From: Silvimonas terrae
Lineage (GTDB): Bacteria; Pseudomonadota; Gammaproteobacteria; Burkholderiales; Chitinibacteraceae
NCBI RefSeq assembly: GCF_014202765.1
Contig: NZ_JACHHN010000011.1
Span: 62,001 to 126,000, forward strand
Direction of reading: 5' to 3'
DNA: 64,000 nucleotides
Each line of letters starts with the position of its first letter. Within the stretch, counting starts at the first letter, position 1. The position numbers and the translations under genes were made by a program. The notes beneath the pieces were generated by a model, which saw only the letters and a program-made list of their open reading frames with translations, was not told the origin of the DNA and made no database searches. Below, in pieces: positions 9,003-17,595 of this stretch.

Positions 9003-11660
9003 TTAATTCAGGCCACTGGCGCGACCTGCGCGTTTGCCATCCGGGCTGATCGTGCGCACCTGGACTTGCGTGGCATCGCTCACCGCCGGGGCATGTGCGG
9101 CGTCGTAACGTTGCCAGTTCTTGCCGTTATCCAGCGAGTACTGCACCGGTACGCCGGGGAATTCCGCCAGCGCGGCCAGTTTGCCATCCACCACGCGCGC
9201 GCCCACCATCGGTAGCCGATAGCTCACTCCGGCCTTGTCCAGCTTGGGAATTTCCCGCTCACCCAGGGCGTTGACGAACACGGCGTAGTCCTCATTCAGT
9301 GCCTTGCTGTTGACGTGCTGGGTGACGCCATACTTGAACGTGGTGCCAGCCTGATACGGCAACTCCCACGAGGCCTTGTGCCAGGCGCGTTCTGCCACGG
9401 CAATCAGACGCGGATAGATCATGTATTCCAGCTTGGCATCGGTGCGGACGGCTTCACTCCACAACTGCGCCGACATGCCGGTGATGCTGGGAGCGATTTC
9501 GCCCGATTTGATCTCGAATGCATTGCCATCCCGATCAACCGAGGTCTCTGCGTTTTGGGGCAGGTTTTCCGGCGCAAAGGTGAAGATCTTTTTCACCGGG
9601 TTAGAGCGCGCGCCCCAGTAGTAGCCGCTTTCTTTCGGGTCAATCTCATTGGGGAAATCAATGTAGACGTAATCCGGGTTGGAAATCACGATGCCGTAGC
9701 CCTTGGCACTCCATTGTGCGGCAGAGTCCGCACCGCCCCAGTAGAGGGTGTCCCAGAAGTTGACGCGGGTGGGGGTAGAGAGTGCTTTGGCATTGGGCAG
9801 ATTTTTTAGCCCGTCTTGCCAGGCCTGGAAGTTGCCAATGCCGTATTTGGGCAAGAGGCTGTTGACCTGGGTGGCAAAGTAATCGGGCAGATGTTCAATA
9901 TTTTCCACCTTGCCGGATTTGACCAAGGCCTGGCAGACCGGCGATTTGGCCCAGGGGTGATCGCGCCGCGTCGCCGGAATCTGGCCTTTGCCCTCGGTTT
10001 CTTTGCCGCCTTGTTCGGTATAACCGGCACCCAGGAAAATGTTCTTGGCTTCATCGCCGCCAAAATGCCAGGTGGTGAGCGGCACACCGGCCTGTTTGTA
10101 CATTCCGGCCACTTCGCCCATGACCTTGTCGGCAAAGCGTAGTGTGGAGGGCAGGCAGGGGTTGAGGGTAGAGAGGCGGTTGTAGTACTGCACGGTATTG
10201 ATTTCGCTGGTGTCGGCCGGATCAACCAGGCGGTATTCATTGGCCGCAGCAGTCTTGCCTTCGGCCATCAGCTTTTTGTAGCGCGCCTCCATGGAGACCA
10301 CCGCCGCGCGGGAGTGCCCGGGCATGTCAAATTCCGGGATCACGTCAATCTGGCGGGCCTTGGCGTATTTGAGTATGTCGATAAAGTCGTTGCGGGTCAG
10401 ATAACCGCTGCCGTCGGTTTTGCTATCCGGGCCTTGGCCCAGTTGCGGCAACAGGCATTGGGTTTCAGAGAGATCAAGACAACGTTTGGCACCGACATCG
10501 GTGAGTTCAGGCAGCCCGGCAATCTGCAAGCGCCAGCCTTCGTCATCGGACAAATGCATGTGCAGTTTGTTGAGCTTGTAGGCCGCCATCTGGTCGATGG
10601 CCCGCATGACAGCTGCCTTGCTGTGGAAATTGCGCGCGATATCCACCATGAAACCACGGTAGTCAAAACGGGGCGCATCCGCGACGGTCATGGCGGGCAG
10701 GGAGGTTGGGCCGGAGACTTGCATCAATGACAACAAGGATTGCACCCCATAGAACGCGCCCGCCTGATCGACCCCCGTGACGGTGGCCCCCTTGGGCGTG
10801 ATGGTCAGGGCATACCCCTCTGCTTTGCGGGCGGCTTGCGGCACGGCGGCGGGATCAATCTTCACGCTGACCGGGAAGGCACCGCTACCGCCGTTGACGC
10901 CCAGCTCTGTCATGCGTTGTTCCAGCGCCGTCACGCTGGTTTTGTCCAGGCCACTGGCCGTCAGATGCAAACCATGTGCAAGGGTGACTGTGCCACCGGT
11001 GAGTTGTTGTTGCAGCGGTGCGGGGATAATGCGGCCGGCGCTGGCTTCGGCCGGCAGGGTGGGCGTCTGGCTATAGAGCGCGTAGCGATTGGGGGCATTC
11101 ATCAGCACGTTGGCGTCGTTGGCGGTGCGCTTCCAGTTGTTCCCCAGCGGGGCGACAAACTGGCTGACGTCTTCCGTATCTGTGTTGGCGATGACCTGGG
11201 CTGGCGCGGAGCCGGCTTTGACGAACCAGCGCGGCATGGTGTCTGACTCGCTGATTTGCCAGTACTCCAGTGTCATGGGGATGGTGAGGCTGGCGTTGGC
11301 GCCAAAACCCTGGAACTTGTCGGTGGGTTGCAGGCGGTACAGGTCACCCGTCAGATGGGTAACGGCGAACTGGTCGGTATCGAGCTTGAGTACACGGCGG
11401 ATGCTGGAGAAATAGATTTCCCAATTTTTGCCATTAAGGGCGGGGCCGCTGTTGGTCAGCGTGACCTTGGCGCTGTAGCAAGAGGCCCAGTCCGCTCCGA
11501 GTGGTCCACACAGGTCTGCGGGCAGGCCGTTGGCGGTGACGGCATAGTGCACCTGTAACTGATGCGCCATGTTCTGCGTGAGCGTGGCGTCAGGCGTGGC
11601 GGCCAGGGCAAAGCCGGACAAGGCCATTGAAACGGCCACAATGCTGGATTTGATCTGCAT
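9003..11660 (-). CDS. Periplasmic beta-N-acetylhexosaminidase (chitobiase type, GH20)
   Basis: 885 residues, the size of Serratia/Vibrio chitobiase. An N-terminal signal peptide (about 20 aa, ending FALAA) is followed by a CHB_HEX carbohydrate-binding domain (about 25-180), a GH20b domain (about 215-340), the GH20 TIM barrel (about 345-800), and a C-terminal domain typical of chitobiases (PGVPVQYSLDNGKNW). The catalytic Asp-Glu pair sits in HFGGDEA at residues 536-537. It should cleave N,N'-diacetylchitobiose to GlcNAc in the periplasm or outer membrane. Monocistronic. The leader upstream of the start is long (see 11661-11973). It fits a chitin-using lifestyle together with the two deacetylases in the window. 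Confidence 0.93.
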   Translation of the reverse strand: MQIKSSIVAVSMALSGFALAATPDATLTQNMAHQLQVHYAVTANGLPADLCGPLGADWASCYSAKVTLTNSGPALNGKNWEIYFSSIRRVLKLDTDQFAVTHLTGDLYRLQPTDKFQGFGANASLTIPMTLEYWQISESDTMPRWFVKAGSAPAQVIANTDTEDVSQFVAPLGNNWKRTANDANVLMNAPNRYALYSQTPTLPAEASAGRIIPAPLQQQLTGGTVTLAHGLHLTASGLDKTSVTALEQRMTELGVNGGSGAFPVSVKIDPAAVPQAARKAEGYALTITPKGATVTGVDQAGAFYGVQSLLSLMQVSGPTSLPAMTVADAPRFDYRGFMVDIARNFHSKAAVMRAIDQMAAYKLNKLHMHLSDDEGWRLQIAGLPELTDVGAKRCLDLSETQCLLPQLGQGPDSKTDGSGYLTRNDFIDILKYAKARQIDVIPEFDMPGHSRAAVVSMEARYKKLMAEGKTAAANEYRLVDPADTSEINTVQYYNRLSTLNPCLPSTLRFADKVMGEVAGMYKQAGVPLTTWHFGGDEAKNIFLGAGYTEQGGKETEGKGQIPATRRDHPWAKSPVCQALVKSGKVENIEHLPDYFATQVNSLLPKYGIGNFQAWQDGLKNLPNAKALSTPTRVNFWDTLYWGGADSAAQWSAKGYGIVISNPDYVYIDFPNEIDPKESGYYWGARSNPVKKIFTFAPENLPQNAETSVDRDGNAFEIKSGEIAPSITGMSAQLWSEAVRTDAKLEYMIYPRLIAVAERAWHKASWELPYQAGTTFKYGVTQHVNSKALNEDYAVFVNALGEREIPKLDKAGVSYRLPMVGARVVDGKLAALAEFPGVPVQYSLDNGKNWQRYDAAHAPAVSDATQVQVRTISPDGKRAGRASGLN

Positions 11661-11973
11661 GGTTGTTGTTCCTCTGTGTGCGATTTTTATTTGATGTCGG
11701 CCGGGCGCGGGTTGGCGCGGGGCGTACAGGTCCAGGCGTTTGGCAAAGTTGCAACAAGAGGGCGGACGGAATCTGTTCAGCGAGGGGCAGATGGCGAGTG
11801 CATGGCTTGCCGCAATCGTGGTAAAACGCGAGAACGACCACGGTAGGCCGGTTTTCTGGCTCTGTCGTTGCCTCGTATCAAATTAAAAAGGCCAGTATTG
11901 ACAAGGAACTTTCGCGCACCAAGCTTTGGCAGGCTGTACCCGGTCTGCAGACCACGGGGCGCAGGGACACACC
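11661..11973. other. Divergent promoter region, GH20 gene / ltaE
   Basis: 313 bp separating two divergent genes. Reading left, TTGTCA (about 11902-11897) and a TTGATA-like box about 17 bp further form a candidate minus promoter, which would give the hexosaminidase mRNA a leader of over 200 nt. Rightward, a TTGACA sits near 11897 but lacks a clear -10. No ORF is supported. Confidence 0.35.
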
Positions 11974-13005
11974 ATGACCCAATGGATCGACGTAAGAAGT
12001 GACACCGTAACTCATCCCACACCGGCCATGCGCGCCGCCATGGCCAATGCGCCCGTGGGTGATGATGTTTATGGGGATGACCCCACCGTAGCCGCGCTGG
12101 AACAACGCGCCGCAGAAGTGCTCGGCAAGGACGCTGCCCTGTTTGTGCCCACCGGCACCTTTGGCAACCAGCTGGCGCTGTTCACCCACTGCGACCAGGG
12201 TGATGAGGTGATTGCCGGTGAAGACAGCCATATTGTCTGGCATGAAGTGGGGGCAGCCTCGGTCATTGCCGGGGTGAATCTGCGGCCCATTCCCGCGCCA
12301 CGCGGTGTGCTGGCACCGGACGAAATCCGCCGGCGCATTCGTCCGGCGGGGGATATCCACCTGCCGCACACCCGTTTGCTGTGCCTGGAAAATGCCTATT
12401 CTGGCGGTCAGGTGGTGTCGGTGGCCGATAGCGCCGCCGCGTGGGACGTCGCACAAGAGGCGGGTCTCAAGGTTCACCTGGACGGCGCCCGGCTATTCAA
12501 CGCCGCAGCGGCGCTGGATGTCCCGGCGCGGGATATTGCCCGTTTTGCCGACAGCGTGATGTTCTGTTTGTCTAAAGGCCTGGCGGCACCGGTGGGTTCC
12601 ATGCTGGTCGGGGAGGCCGGGTTTATTGAGATTGCCCGCAAGAAACGCAAGCTCATGGGGGGTGGTTTGCGGCAGGCCGGCGTGCTGGCTGCGCCAGGGC
12701 TGATTGCGCTCAATGAAATGTCGCAACGGCTGGGTGAAGACCATGCCAATGCGCGCTTGCTGGCGCAACATCTGGGCGATATTCGCGGGATCGAGATCAA
12801 TGAAGAGGCGCTGGATATCAACATGGTCTGGTTCCGCCTGACCGCCCCGGTGGATGTGGATGCCCTGATGGCGGGTTTGCTGGCACGCGGCATCAAGGCC
12901 AATCCGCCGGAACAAGGCCTGATGCGCCTGGTCACACATTGGCAAGTCGGCAAAACCGAGGTCGCCCGGATTGCCGATGCCTTTGAGGCCTTGCTGGCTG
13001 CCTGA
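11974..13005 (+). CDS. ltaE: Low-specificity L-threonine aldolase
   Basis: A 343-residue PLP-dependent fold-type I enzyme that splits L-threonine/allo-threonine to glycine and acetaldehyde. The N-terminal DVRSDTVTHPTPAMRAAM and GDDVYGDDP motifs are diagnostic. HLDGARLFNA holds the PLP-contacting aspartate and arginine, and CLSKGLAAPVGS carries the PLP lysine at about residue 200. The ATG at 11974 follows a purine-rich stretch and matches family N-termini. It stands alone, divergent from the hexosaminidase gene. Confidence 0.94.
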   Translation: MTQWIDVRSDTVTHPTPAMRAAMANAPVGDDVYGDDPTVAALEQRAAEVLGKDAALFVPTGTFGNQLALFTHCDQGDEVIAGEDSHIVWHEVGAASVIAGVNLRPIPAPRGVLAPDEIRRRIRPAGDIHLPHTRLLCLENAYSGGQVVSVADSAAAWDVAQEAGLKVHLDGARLFNAAAALDVPARDIARFADSVMFCLSKGLAAPVGSMLVGEAGFIEIARKKRKLMGGGLRQAGVLAAPGLIALNEMSQRLGEDHANARLLAQHLGDIRGIEINEEALDINMVWFRLTAPVDVDALMAGLLARGIKANPPEQGLMRLVTHWQVGKTEVARIADAFEALLAA

Positions 13006-13122
13006 CCCGCTTTGCGCCGACAGTCCGCCCGTCCTTGGGGAGTGTCGGGGCAACATGCTGTACTGAAGCAGGCCGCCGCAATGGACTTTGCTGGCGGCCG
13101 TTTCCCGCTTCAGGAGCTGCGC

Positions 13123-13470
13123 ATGGAAGAAGACCTGTCCGCCGATCGCAACGCCTTTGGGCAACTGGCGCCGCTGCAATCCGCGTTGCGCCAGGCCGGC
13201 CTGCCACCCTTGTGGGCGCGCAGTGACCTGGCGGTTGAGTTACTGGCGGAGGGCGGTTCGCTGACCCATATGATCTCCCGCCTGGTGACCGTATTTGGCG
13301 GAAATGGCGTCGACGGTGCGATCTACCACCTCTCTGCCCACGACACCGCCTTGCGCCGTTTGGTCACGCTGACCCACCAACAGCGTGGAGGCCAGCTATC
13401 TGCCGCTGAGTCACACGAACTGGAAGAATGCCGCCGCATGGTCGACGATGAATTCAACACGGACGGCTGA
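13123..13470 (+). CDS. Small protein of unknown function (115 aa)
   Basis: The frame is open from 13012, but the ATG at 13123 is preferred because AGGAG stands seven bases before it. The product is acidic and soluble, without signal peptide or membrane segment. Features are an amphipathic N-terminal helix (FGQLAPLQSALRQAGL), a central hydrophobic piece (MISRLVTVFG) and a charged C-terminal helix (ESHELEECRRMVDDEF). I recognise no family. It precedes another small soluble protein gene in the same direction, with a 62-bp gap. Confidence 0.65.
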   Translation: MEEDLSADRNAFGQLAPLQSALRQAGLPPLWARSDLAVELLAEGGSLTHMISRLVTVFGGNGVDGAIYHLSAHDTALRRLVTLTHQQRGGQLSAAESHELEECRRMVDDEFNTDG

Positions 13471-13532
13471 ACCAGCCCGTTCGACCTGACAAACACACAG
13501 CTTCACCCGGTTTTTTGCCAAGGAGTACAGTG

Positions 13533-13865
13533 ATGAGTATGACACTGCTAGACCTGGATAAAGTCCGCAACCAGCTTGATGCCTGGGAAATCGAAATCAA
13601 TCAGGAACTGCGCGACCCGCCCACCGATGAATTCCAGCACGAAATGCGCACGCGCCACGGCCCGCAAATCAAGGCGTGGATCAAAGAACTGGAACACGAG
13701 CGGGACCACCTGCAAACCAAAGAAAGCAAACCCAATGGTCACGCCAACGGGCGTTCAGAAGACGACCTGACCCCGCCGCGCCTGCGGCATGCGTCTGATG
13801 CGGAAGTCGTGGCGCGTATTTATTCCACCATGGGTTACCTGCGCAGCGAGATTGGCCCGGGTTGA
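13533..13865 (+). CDS. Small hydrophilic protein of unknown function (110 aa)
   Basis: ATG 13533 has AAGGAG at a good distance, so translation is likely. The product is strongly charged and probably helical (DLDKVRNQLDAWEIEINQEL; QIKAWIKELEHERDHLQ), with a polar linker (KESKPNGHANGRSED) and a short C-terminal segment. No family is recognised. It ends 27 bp before a hairpin terminator. Confidence 0.7.
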   Translation: MSMTLLDLDKVRNQLDAWEIEINQELRDPPTDEFQHEMRTRHGPQIKAWIKELEHERDHLQTKESKPNGHANGRSEDDLTPPRLRHASDAEVVARIYSTMGYLRSEIGPG

Positions 13866-13884
13866 TCACCTTTGGATTTATCCG

Positions 13885-13914
13885 ACAAAAAAATGGCCGC
13901 TGATGCGGCCATTT
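13885..13914. terminator. Bidirectional hairpin terminator
   Basis: A-run, ATGGCCGC-TGAT-GCGGCCAT, then a GT-rich tail. It separates the plus-strand small genes from the minus-strand DUF962 gene ending at 13925. The T-tract is weak on the plus strand; the A-run makes it stronger for minus-strand transcription. Confidence 0.7.
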
Positions 13915-13924
13915 GTGTGTGTGG

Positions 13925-14386
13925 TCAGGCCACCGGCCAGCCCAGACGGCGCAATGCTTTACCCATCAGCCAGGCCGGGCCGATCAGCAGATAGGCCAGA
14001 TCGGTAAAGAACGAGGGCCGCCGGCCTTCAATGGCATGCCCGACAAACTGCCCGATCCACGCCAGAACAAACAACGCCAGCGCCAGCACGAACGCGCCTT
14101 GCGTGCCCAGTGCAGCCACTGCGGCACGTGCAAGCCATGCGTTCAGCGCCAGCCACAACAACATGGCAAAACCAAGGCGACTGGCCAATTGGGTATAAAA
14201 GCCCAAAGCAGCGGCAGCCGCCAGCAGCGCCCAGAAACCGCCAATCCCGGTGGGTGAGGGAATGAGCCACAGCCACAGCATCACGCACCACAAGATCACC
14301 GGCACGCAAATCCAGTGAATGGTCTGGTTGGTGGGGTTGCGATGATCACTGCTGTAGGAGTTGAACCATTGGCCGGCCGTGCGCAT
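13925..14386 (-). CDS. DUF962 (Mpo1-like) membrane protein
   Basis: A 153-residue integral membrane protein. The N-terminus WFNSYSSDHRNPTNQTIHWICVP matches the Mpo1/YGL010w pattern of an early Y..H..N...H. About four membrane segments follow, then the conserved IGQFVGHAIEGRRPSFF, whose histidines are probably metal ligands. Yeast Mpo1 is an Fe(II)-dependent dioxygenase acting on 2-hydroxy fatty acids; the bacterial function is not established. It stands alone, transcribed toward the terminator at 13.9 kb. Confidence 0.85.
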   Translation of the reverse strand: MRTAGQWFNSYSSDHRNPTNQTIHWICVPVILWCVMLWLWLIPSPTGIGGFWALLAAAAALGFYTQLASRLGFAMLLWLALNAWLARAAVAALGTQGAFVLALALFVLAWIGQFVGHAIEGRRPSFFTDLAYLLIGPAWLMGKALRRLGWPVA

Positions 14387-14530
14387 GGAGGAGTCCTGAT
14401 GATTGGAGATTATTGATTGGAATATCCGGGAGATCAGAACGAGTTTAGGCAGGGCGGGCAGCCCTGCCTATGCGCAGTGCAGCACGGTGGTGTTTGAAAC
14501 GACCGCCGTGCGTATCCGGAGTTTGAACGT

Positions 14531-15061
14531 TCAGAACAGGACGAAGAAACCGTCCAGGAAATACACCACGCCAACCAGGCCGATTGGCAGTGCCGACAGC
14601 CATAAGGACTTGCGCTTGAACAAGCCGGCGATGGACGACACCAGAATGGCGACTTGCAGGAAAATCACCGCCAGGCCAAATGGTTTACCGTGGCGCTGGG
14701 CCTCGTCCCGCTGGGCTTCCAGTGCCCGGGCGGAAGACTGGATATTGTCTTTTTCCTCGCCGTATTGTTTGACCTTGGCGTCATAGTCCGCAATGCGGGC
14801 GGCATAGGCCGCAGCGGCTTTGCTGTCGGCGGGCAAGGTGTCGTGCTGCAACGCCAGGCTATCGCGCTGCAACTGGTACAAATTGAGTTTGACCCCCTTG
14901 GCCTGGTAGTAAGCCCATTGATCAGAGGCTTGTGCCTGGCTGATCACGCTGCGGGTGGAGTAACCGCCGCCCTTGAAGGTGGAGAGGGTGGCGCAAACGG
15001 CCAGAATCACCGTGGTCAGCGCCAGATAGTTCAGCCATGGGTCTTTCTTTTCTTCGCTCAT
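14531..15061 (-). CDS. DUF4337 membrane protein, paralog 1
   Basis: A 176-residue protein with one N-terminal membrane segment (LALTTVILAVCATLSTF), the DUF4337 core ISQAQASDQWAYYQAKGVKLNLYQ, a long charged helix (AARIADYDAKVKQYGEEKDN), and two C-terminal membrane segments. The ATG at 15061 gives the normal family architecture; the longer open frame runs into repeat DNA. Function is unknown. A divergent relative lies at 16971-17525, on the other side of the cytochrome c'-like gene. Confidence 0.85.
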   Translation of the reverse strand: MSEEKKDPWLNYLALTTVILAVCATLSTFKGGGYSTRSVISQAQASDQWAYYQAKGVKLNLYQLQRDSLALQHDTLPADSKAAAAYAARIADYDAKVKQYGEEKDNIQSSARALEAQRDEAQRHGKPFGLAVIFLQVAILVSSIAGLFKRKSLWLSALPIGLVGVVYFLDGFFVLF

Positions 15062-15304
15062 GCTCGGATCTCGATCGAATCTATGTTCGTTTGGGTTGAA
15101 CGGGGATTGTTTCGGGGCAGATTCTGGCGAGCGCGCGGGAGTCTGACTGTAACGAGGTGTTGCGGTTGTGGCGCAAATGACAAAGGGGGCTGTGGTGGTC
15201 TTTGTCGTTTCATCTGCCCGATGGGTTAAGCAGTAGATCGGGCGACATAGGAAGGGAGTCTGTGGGCGGGTGATGTTTGCGGGCACGGGGTACGGGCCGT
15301 GCCA

Positions 15305-15715
15305 CTGCATCGTCATTCCGGCCTTGAGCCGGAATCCAGTTTGGCCGCTGCAGGTGGCCTTTGTTGGCAAGTGCCACTCGTAGCCGGGATGAAGCGATGG
15401 CGGGAGTCCGGGGTGGGCGGCCTGGTTCAGATTGCTGAAGGCGTAGGGTGGATTCGGAGCGGTAGCGACAATCCACCGTTGCGGTGTGTTAGCACCTGAT
15501 GGCGCGGGGTTGAAAAGCATTTGATACCGGCGGTGACCGGAGCACGTCACTTTCTTTGCTTCGCCACCTCGGCGGCCCCCTCCGTCGGTCGGGAGCCTAA
15601 GGTCTCCCTCCCTTCTTCGGCGCTGGGCTTTAACCGGGGAGGAAAGTCAACGACAACGACAAGGGCAAAATCAACCCCAACCCCAACCCAACCCCAACGG
15701 CAAAAGCTGCTTCAG
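15305..15715. repeat. Composite dispersed repeat, copy X, with nested insertion and simple-sequence tail
   Basis: Most of the 666-bp gap 15062-15727. In order: a CATTCCGG...CCGGAAT hairpin, a REP-like GTAGCCGGGATG...GAGTCCGGGG unit, a 53-bp segment (15438-15490) with the inverted repeat GGTGGATT/AATCCACC, a block AGCACCTGATGGCGC through GCTTCGCCACCTCGGCGG, a GTCGGTCGGGAGCC...GGGCTTTAACCGGGGAGG block, and a CAAC-rich tail (15655-15712). The same blocks occur at 34418-34650 and 37500-38004, but without the 53-bp segment. No gene is supported. Confidence 0.75.
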
Positions 15716-15727
15716 CGCCATGTGCGC

Positions 15728-16189
15728 TCAAAACTCCCGAAACGCCTTGTGGCAGGCGGTGCAGCTTTCTTCCATGGCAGAGAACCGGGGCCGGATTTTG
15801 TCGGCATCGCCAGTCGCGGCGACGTCCTTGAGCTGCGTGACGTTGTCGCGCAGTTTGTCCTGCGCCGCGTGAAAGTCTTGCGGGTGAGTCCAGATAGCGG
15901 CTTTGGCGTCGGTCTTGCTGTGGTCGTTCTGATCAGGCGCTACAAAATACGGCCAGGGTTGGCTGGCCAGTTGCTGCAATTTGTCGGCGTTGGCCGCAAA
16001 GGTTTTCGCGTCCCAGGTTTTGGCGCCTTTCAGCATGTCGCGCATGCTCTGGCTGGTACGCAGCATTTCTTTAAAGACCTGTTTGCGCTTATAGACTGGC
16101 GAGTTGGGGTCTTCATGCGAGCAGGCGCTCATCAGCAGGATCAGGGCCAGCGCACAAGGCAAAAGACGGGCAGGTTTGAACAGGTTCAT
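15728..16189 (-). CDS. Cytochrome c'-like lipoprotein
   Basis: A 153-residue precursor with a lipobox (LLMSAC) about 20 residues in, so it is likely anchored by lipid on the periplasmic side. A single heme motif CTACHKAF sits near the C-terminus, preceded by helices (VFKEMLRTSQSMRDMLKGA; DKLRDNVTQLKDVA), as in cytochrome c' / c-556 four-helix bundles. These bind NO or CO or shuttle electrons; which applies here is open. ATG 16189 is chosen because it directly precedes the signal sequence. It lies 31 bp after a membrane protein gene in the same direction. Confidence 0.88.
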   Translation of the reverse strand: MNLFKPARLLPCALALILLMSACSHEDPNSPVYKRKQVFKEMLRTSQSMRDMLKGAKTWDAKTFAANADKLQQLASQPWPYFVAPDQNDHSKTDAKAAIWTHPQDFHAAQDKLRDNVTQLKDVAATGDADKIRPRFSAMEESCTACHKAFREF

Positions 16190-16220
16190 GGGCGGGAGCC
16201 AGGGGTGATCAATGAGGTAG

Positions 16221-16694
16221 TCAGAAAGCCGCGCGGCGCTGACGCCACCAACGGCGCCAGGGGCGTAACTGTCGGCGGGTCCAGCGGCGCCAGCGCGCCA
16301 CAAAAAGGTAACCACGCCGATAAATGCGCACGGTTCGCAACACCGGACGGCAGGCGCGCTCGACCAGCGCGACCGAGCCAAACTCCAGGCTTTTGAGCGT
16401 GACATATAACACGCTCGCTGCCAGCCACTGGCCTTTGGCCAGCAGATACACGCAAATCAGGCGGGGCGGGTTGGTCAGGATGACCGGAATGATAAAGCAC
16501 AACAGGGCCTGAAAGGGGCTGCGCCGGCGTAACCATTGCATGACAGCCATACCCCAGCGCCGCCAGACGGGCCAGGCCAGCAAGATTTCTGCGCCACGGC
16601 GTAAATGCAGCCACAACCAGCTTTGCAAGGCCAGGAGGAGTGCGAACGGCAGCACCCACCAGCGACGTTGGTGGGGGCTCATCGGGCACAGCAA
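16221..16694 (-). CDS. Hypothetical membrane protein with Arg/Trp-rich tail
   Basis: 157 residues (or 153 from the ATG at 16682). It has an N-terminal hydrophobic segment (WWVLPFALLLALQSWLWL), two further hydrophobic stretches (LLCFIIPVILTNPPRLICVYLLA; WLAASVLYVTL), and a C-terminal tail very rich in Arg and Trp (RWRRWTRRQLRPWRRWWRQ). Orientation and spacing suggest an operon with the downstream cytochrome c'-like gene. I recognise no named family. The basic tail would favour a cytoplasmic C-terminus. Confidence 0.7.
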   Translation of the reverse strand: MLCPMSPHQRRWWVLPFALLLALQSWLWLHLRRGAEILLAWPVWRRWGMAVMQWLRRRSPFQALLCFIIPVILTNPPRLICVYLLAKGQWLAASVLYVTLKSLEFGSVALVERACRPVLRTVRIYRRGYLFVARWRRWTRRQLRPWRRWWRQRRAAF

Positions 16695-16853
16695 AGAAGG
16701 GCTTGCATGCCTGCATATTAAACCGGGTCTGCAACCGGGTCTGCACCGGGCAGACTAAAAGAAAACGGTACACAGGCAAGGCCAGGCACCGTTCCAGTGA
16801 GATAAAGCCAAGGGGATTGCACTCAGACTAACGCCGGATCAGCCTGGCCCGAT

Positions 16854-16931
16854 GACACGGTGCACAAAAAAAGGGGGATGCACAGAACGATGTCCACCAG
16901 AGACCGTGTCTGGCCGTTGTGACGACACGGT
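16854..16931. promoter_or_regulatory. Cluster of GACACGGT half-sites
   Basis: GACACGGT occurs at 16854-16861 and 16924-16931, and its complement ACCGTGTC at 16903-16910; the last two form an inverted repeat with a 13-bp spacer. They lie 40-120 bp upstream of the second DUF4337 gene, between divergent genes. Binding protein unknown. Confidence 0.4.
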
Positions 16932-16970
16932 GAATATCTGCCGCTCACAATTAAACGGTCTGGAGAACAC

Positions 16971-17525
16971 ATGGATCTGGATGTCTCGCTCGAAACCGGA
17001 GAGCGCCGGCTTAATCAGTGGGTCGGCCTGACGGTGCTGTTGTTCTCGGTCATGCTGGGCATTGCCAAAATCAAGGATGACAATATTGTGCAGGCCATGC
17101 AGCTCTCTAAAATGCAGGCTGTGGATACCTGGAACCAGTATCAGTCCACCAAATTGAAGCTTCATCTTCTTGCAAACACTGATCTGCTACTATCTGCGCT
17201 TTTGCCAGAGGCCAAGGGCTCTGCGACCCACGCGCAACTGGCCGGGGAAGCCACGCATTACAATGCCGAATTGCCGCAGCTGAAGGCCAGCGCAGAAAGC
17301 CAGGATGCGCTCTACAACAAACTGAACTATCGTGACGACCAGTTTGACCTGGCCGATGCCATGCTGGGTATTGCCATGGCGCTGGCCGGGATCACCGCGT
17401 TGACCCGCTTGCGCTGGATGCTGGCGATCAGTGTGGGTTTCGGGGCACTGGGCGCGCTGTTTGTGCTGGCCGGTTTTAATGGCTGGCAGTTGCATCCGGA
17501 CTGGATTATCAACCTGTTGGGTTGA
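16971..17525 (+). CDS. DUF4337 membrane protein, paralog 2
   Basis: A 184-residue protein with the same plan as the 14531 gene: an N-terminal membrane segment (WVGLTVLLFSVMLGIAKI), the core MQAVDTWNQYQSTKLKLHL, a charged helix, then two C-terminal membrane segments. GGAG precedes ATG 16971 by five bases. It is probably expressed alone; the next gene starts 70 bp on and may share the transcript. Function unknown. Confidence 0.85.
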   Translation: MDLDVSLETGERRLNQWVGLTVLLFSVMLGIAKIKDDNIVQAMQLSKMQAVDTWNQYQSTKLKLHLLANTDLLLSALLPEAKGSATHAQLAGEATHYNAELPQLKASAESQDALYNKLNYRDDQFDLADAMLGIAMALAGITALTRLRWMLAISVGFGALGALFVLAGFNGWQLHPDWIINLLG

Positions 17526-17595
17526 CCGGCCAGCCCGGGGTGACAGATAAAAAGACCGGCTTTGCCATGCCGGATCAAAACAAGGTCGAATAACA

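Noticed and set aside
15062-15550. Longer version of the first DUF4337 protein starting near 15550.
   Set aside because: The added residues come from repeat DNA; the ATG at 15061 gives the family start.
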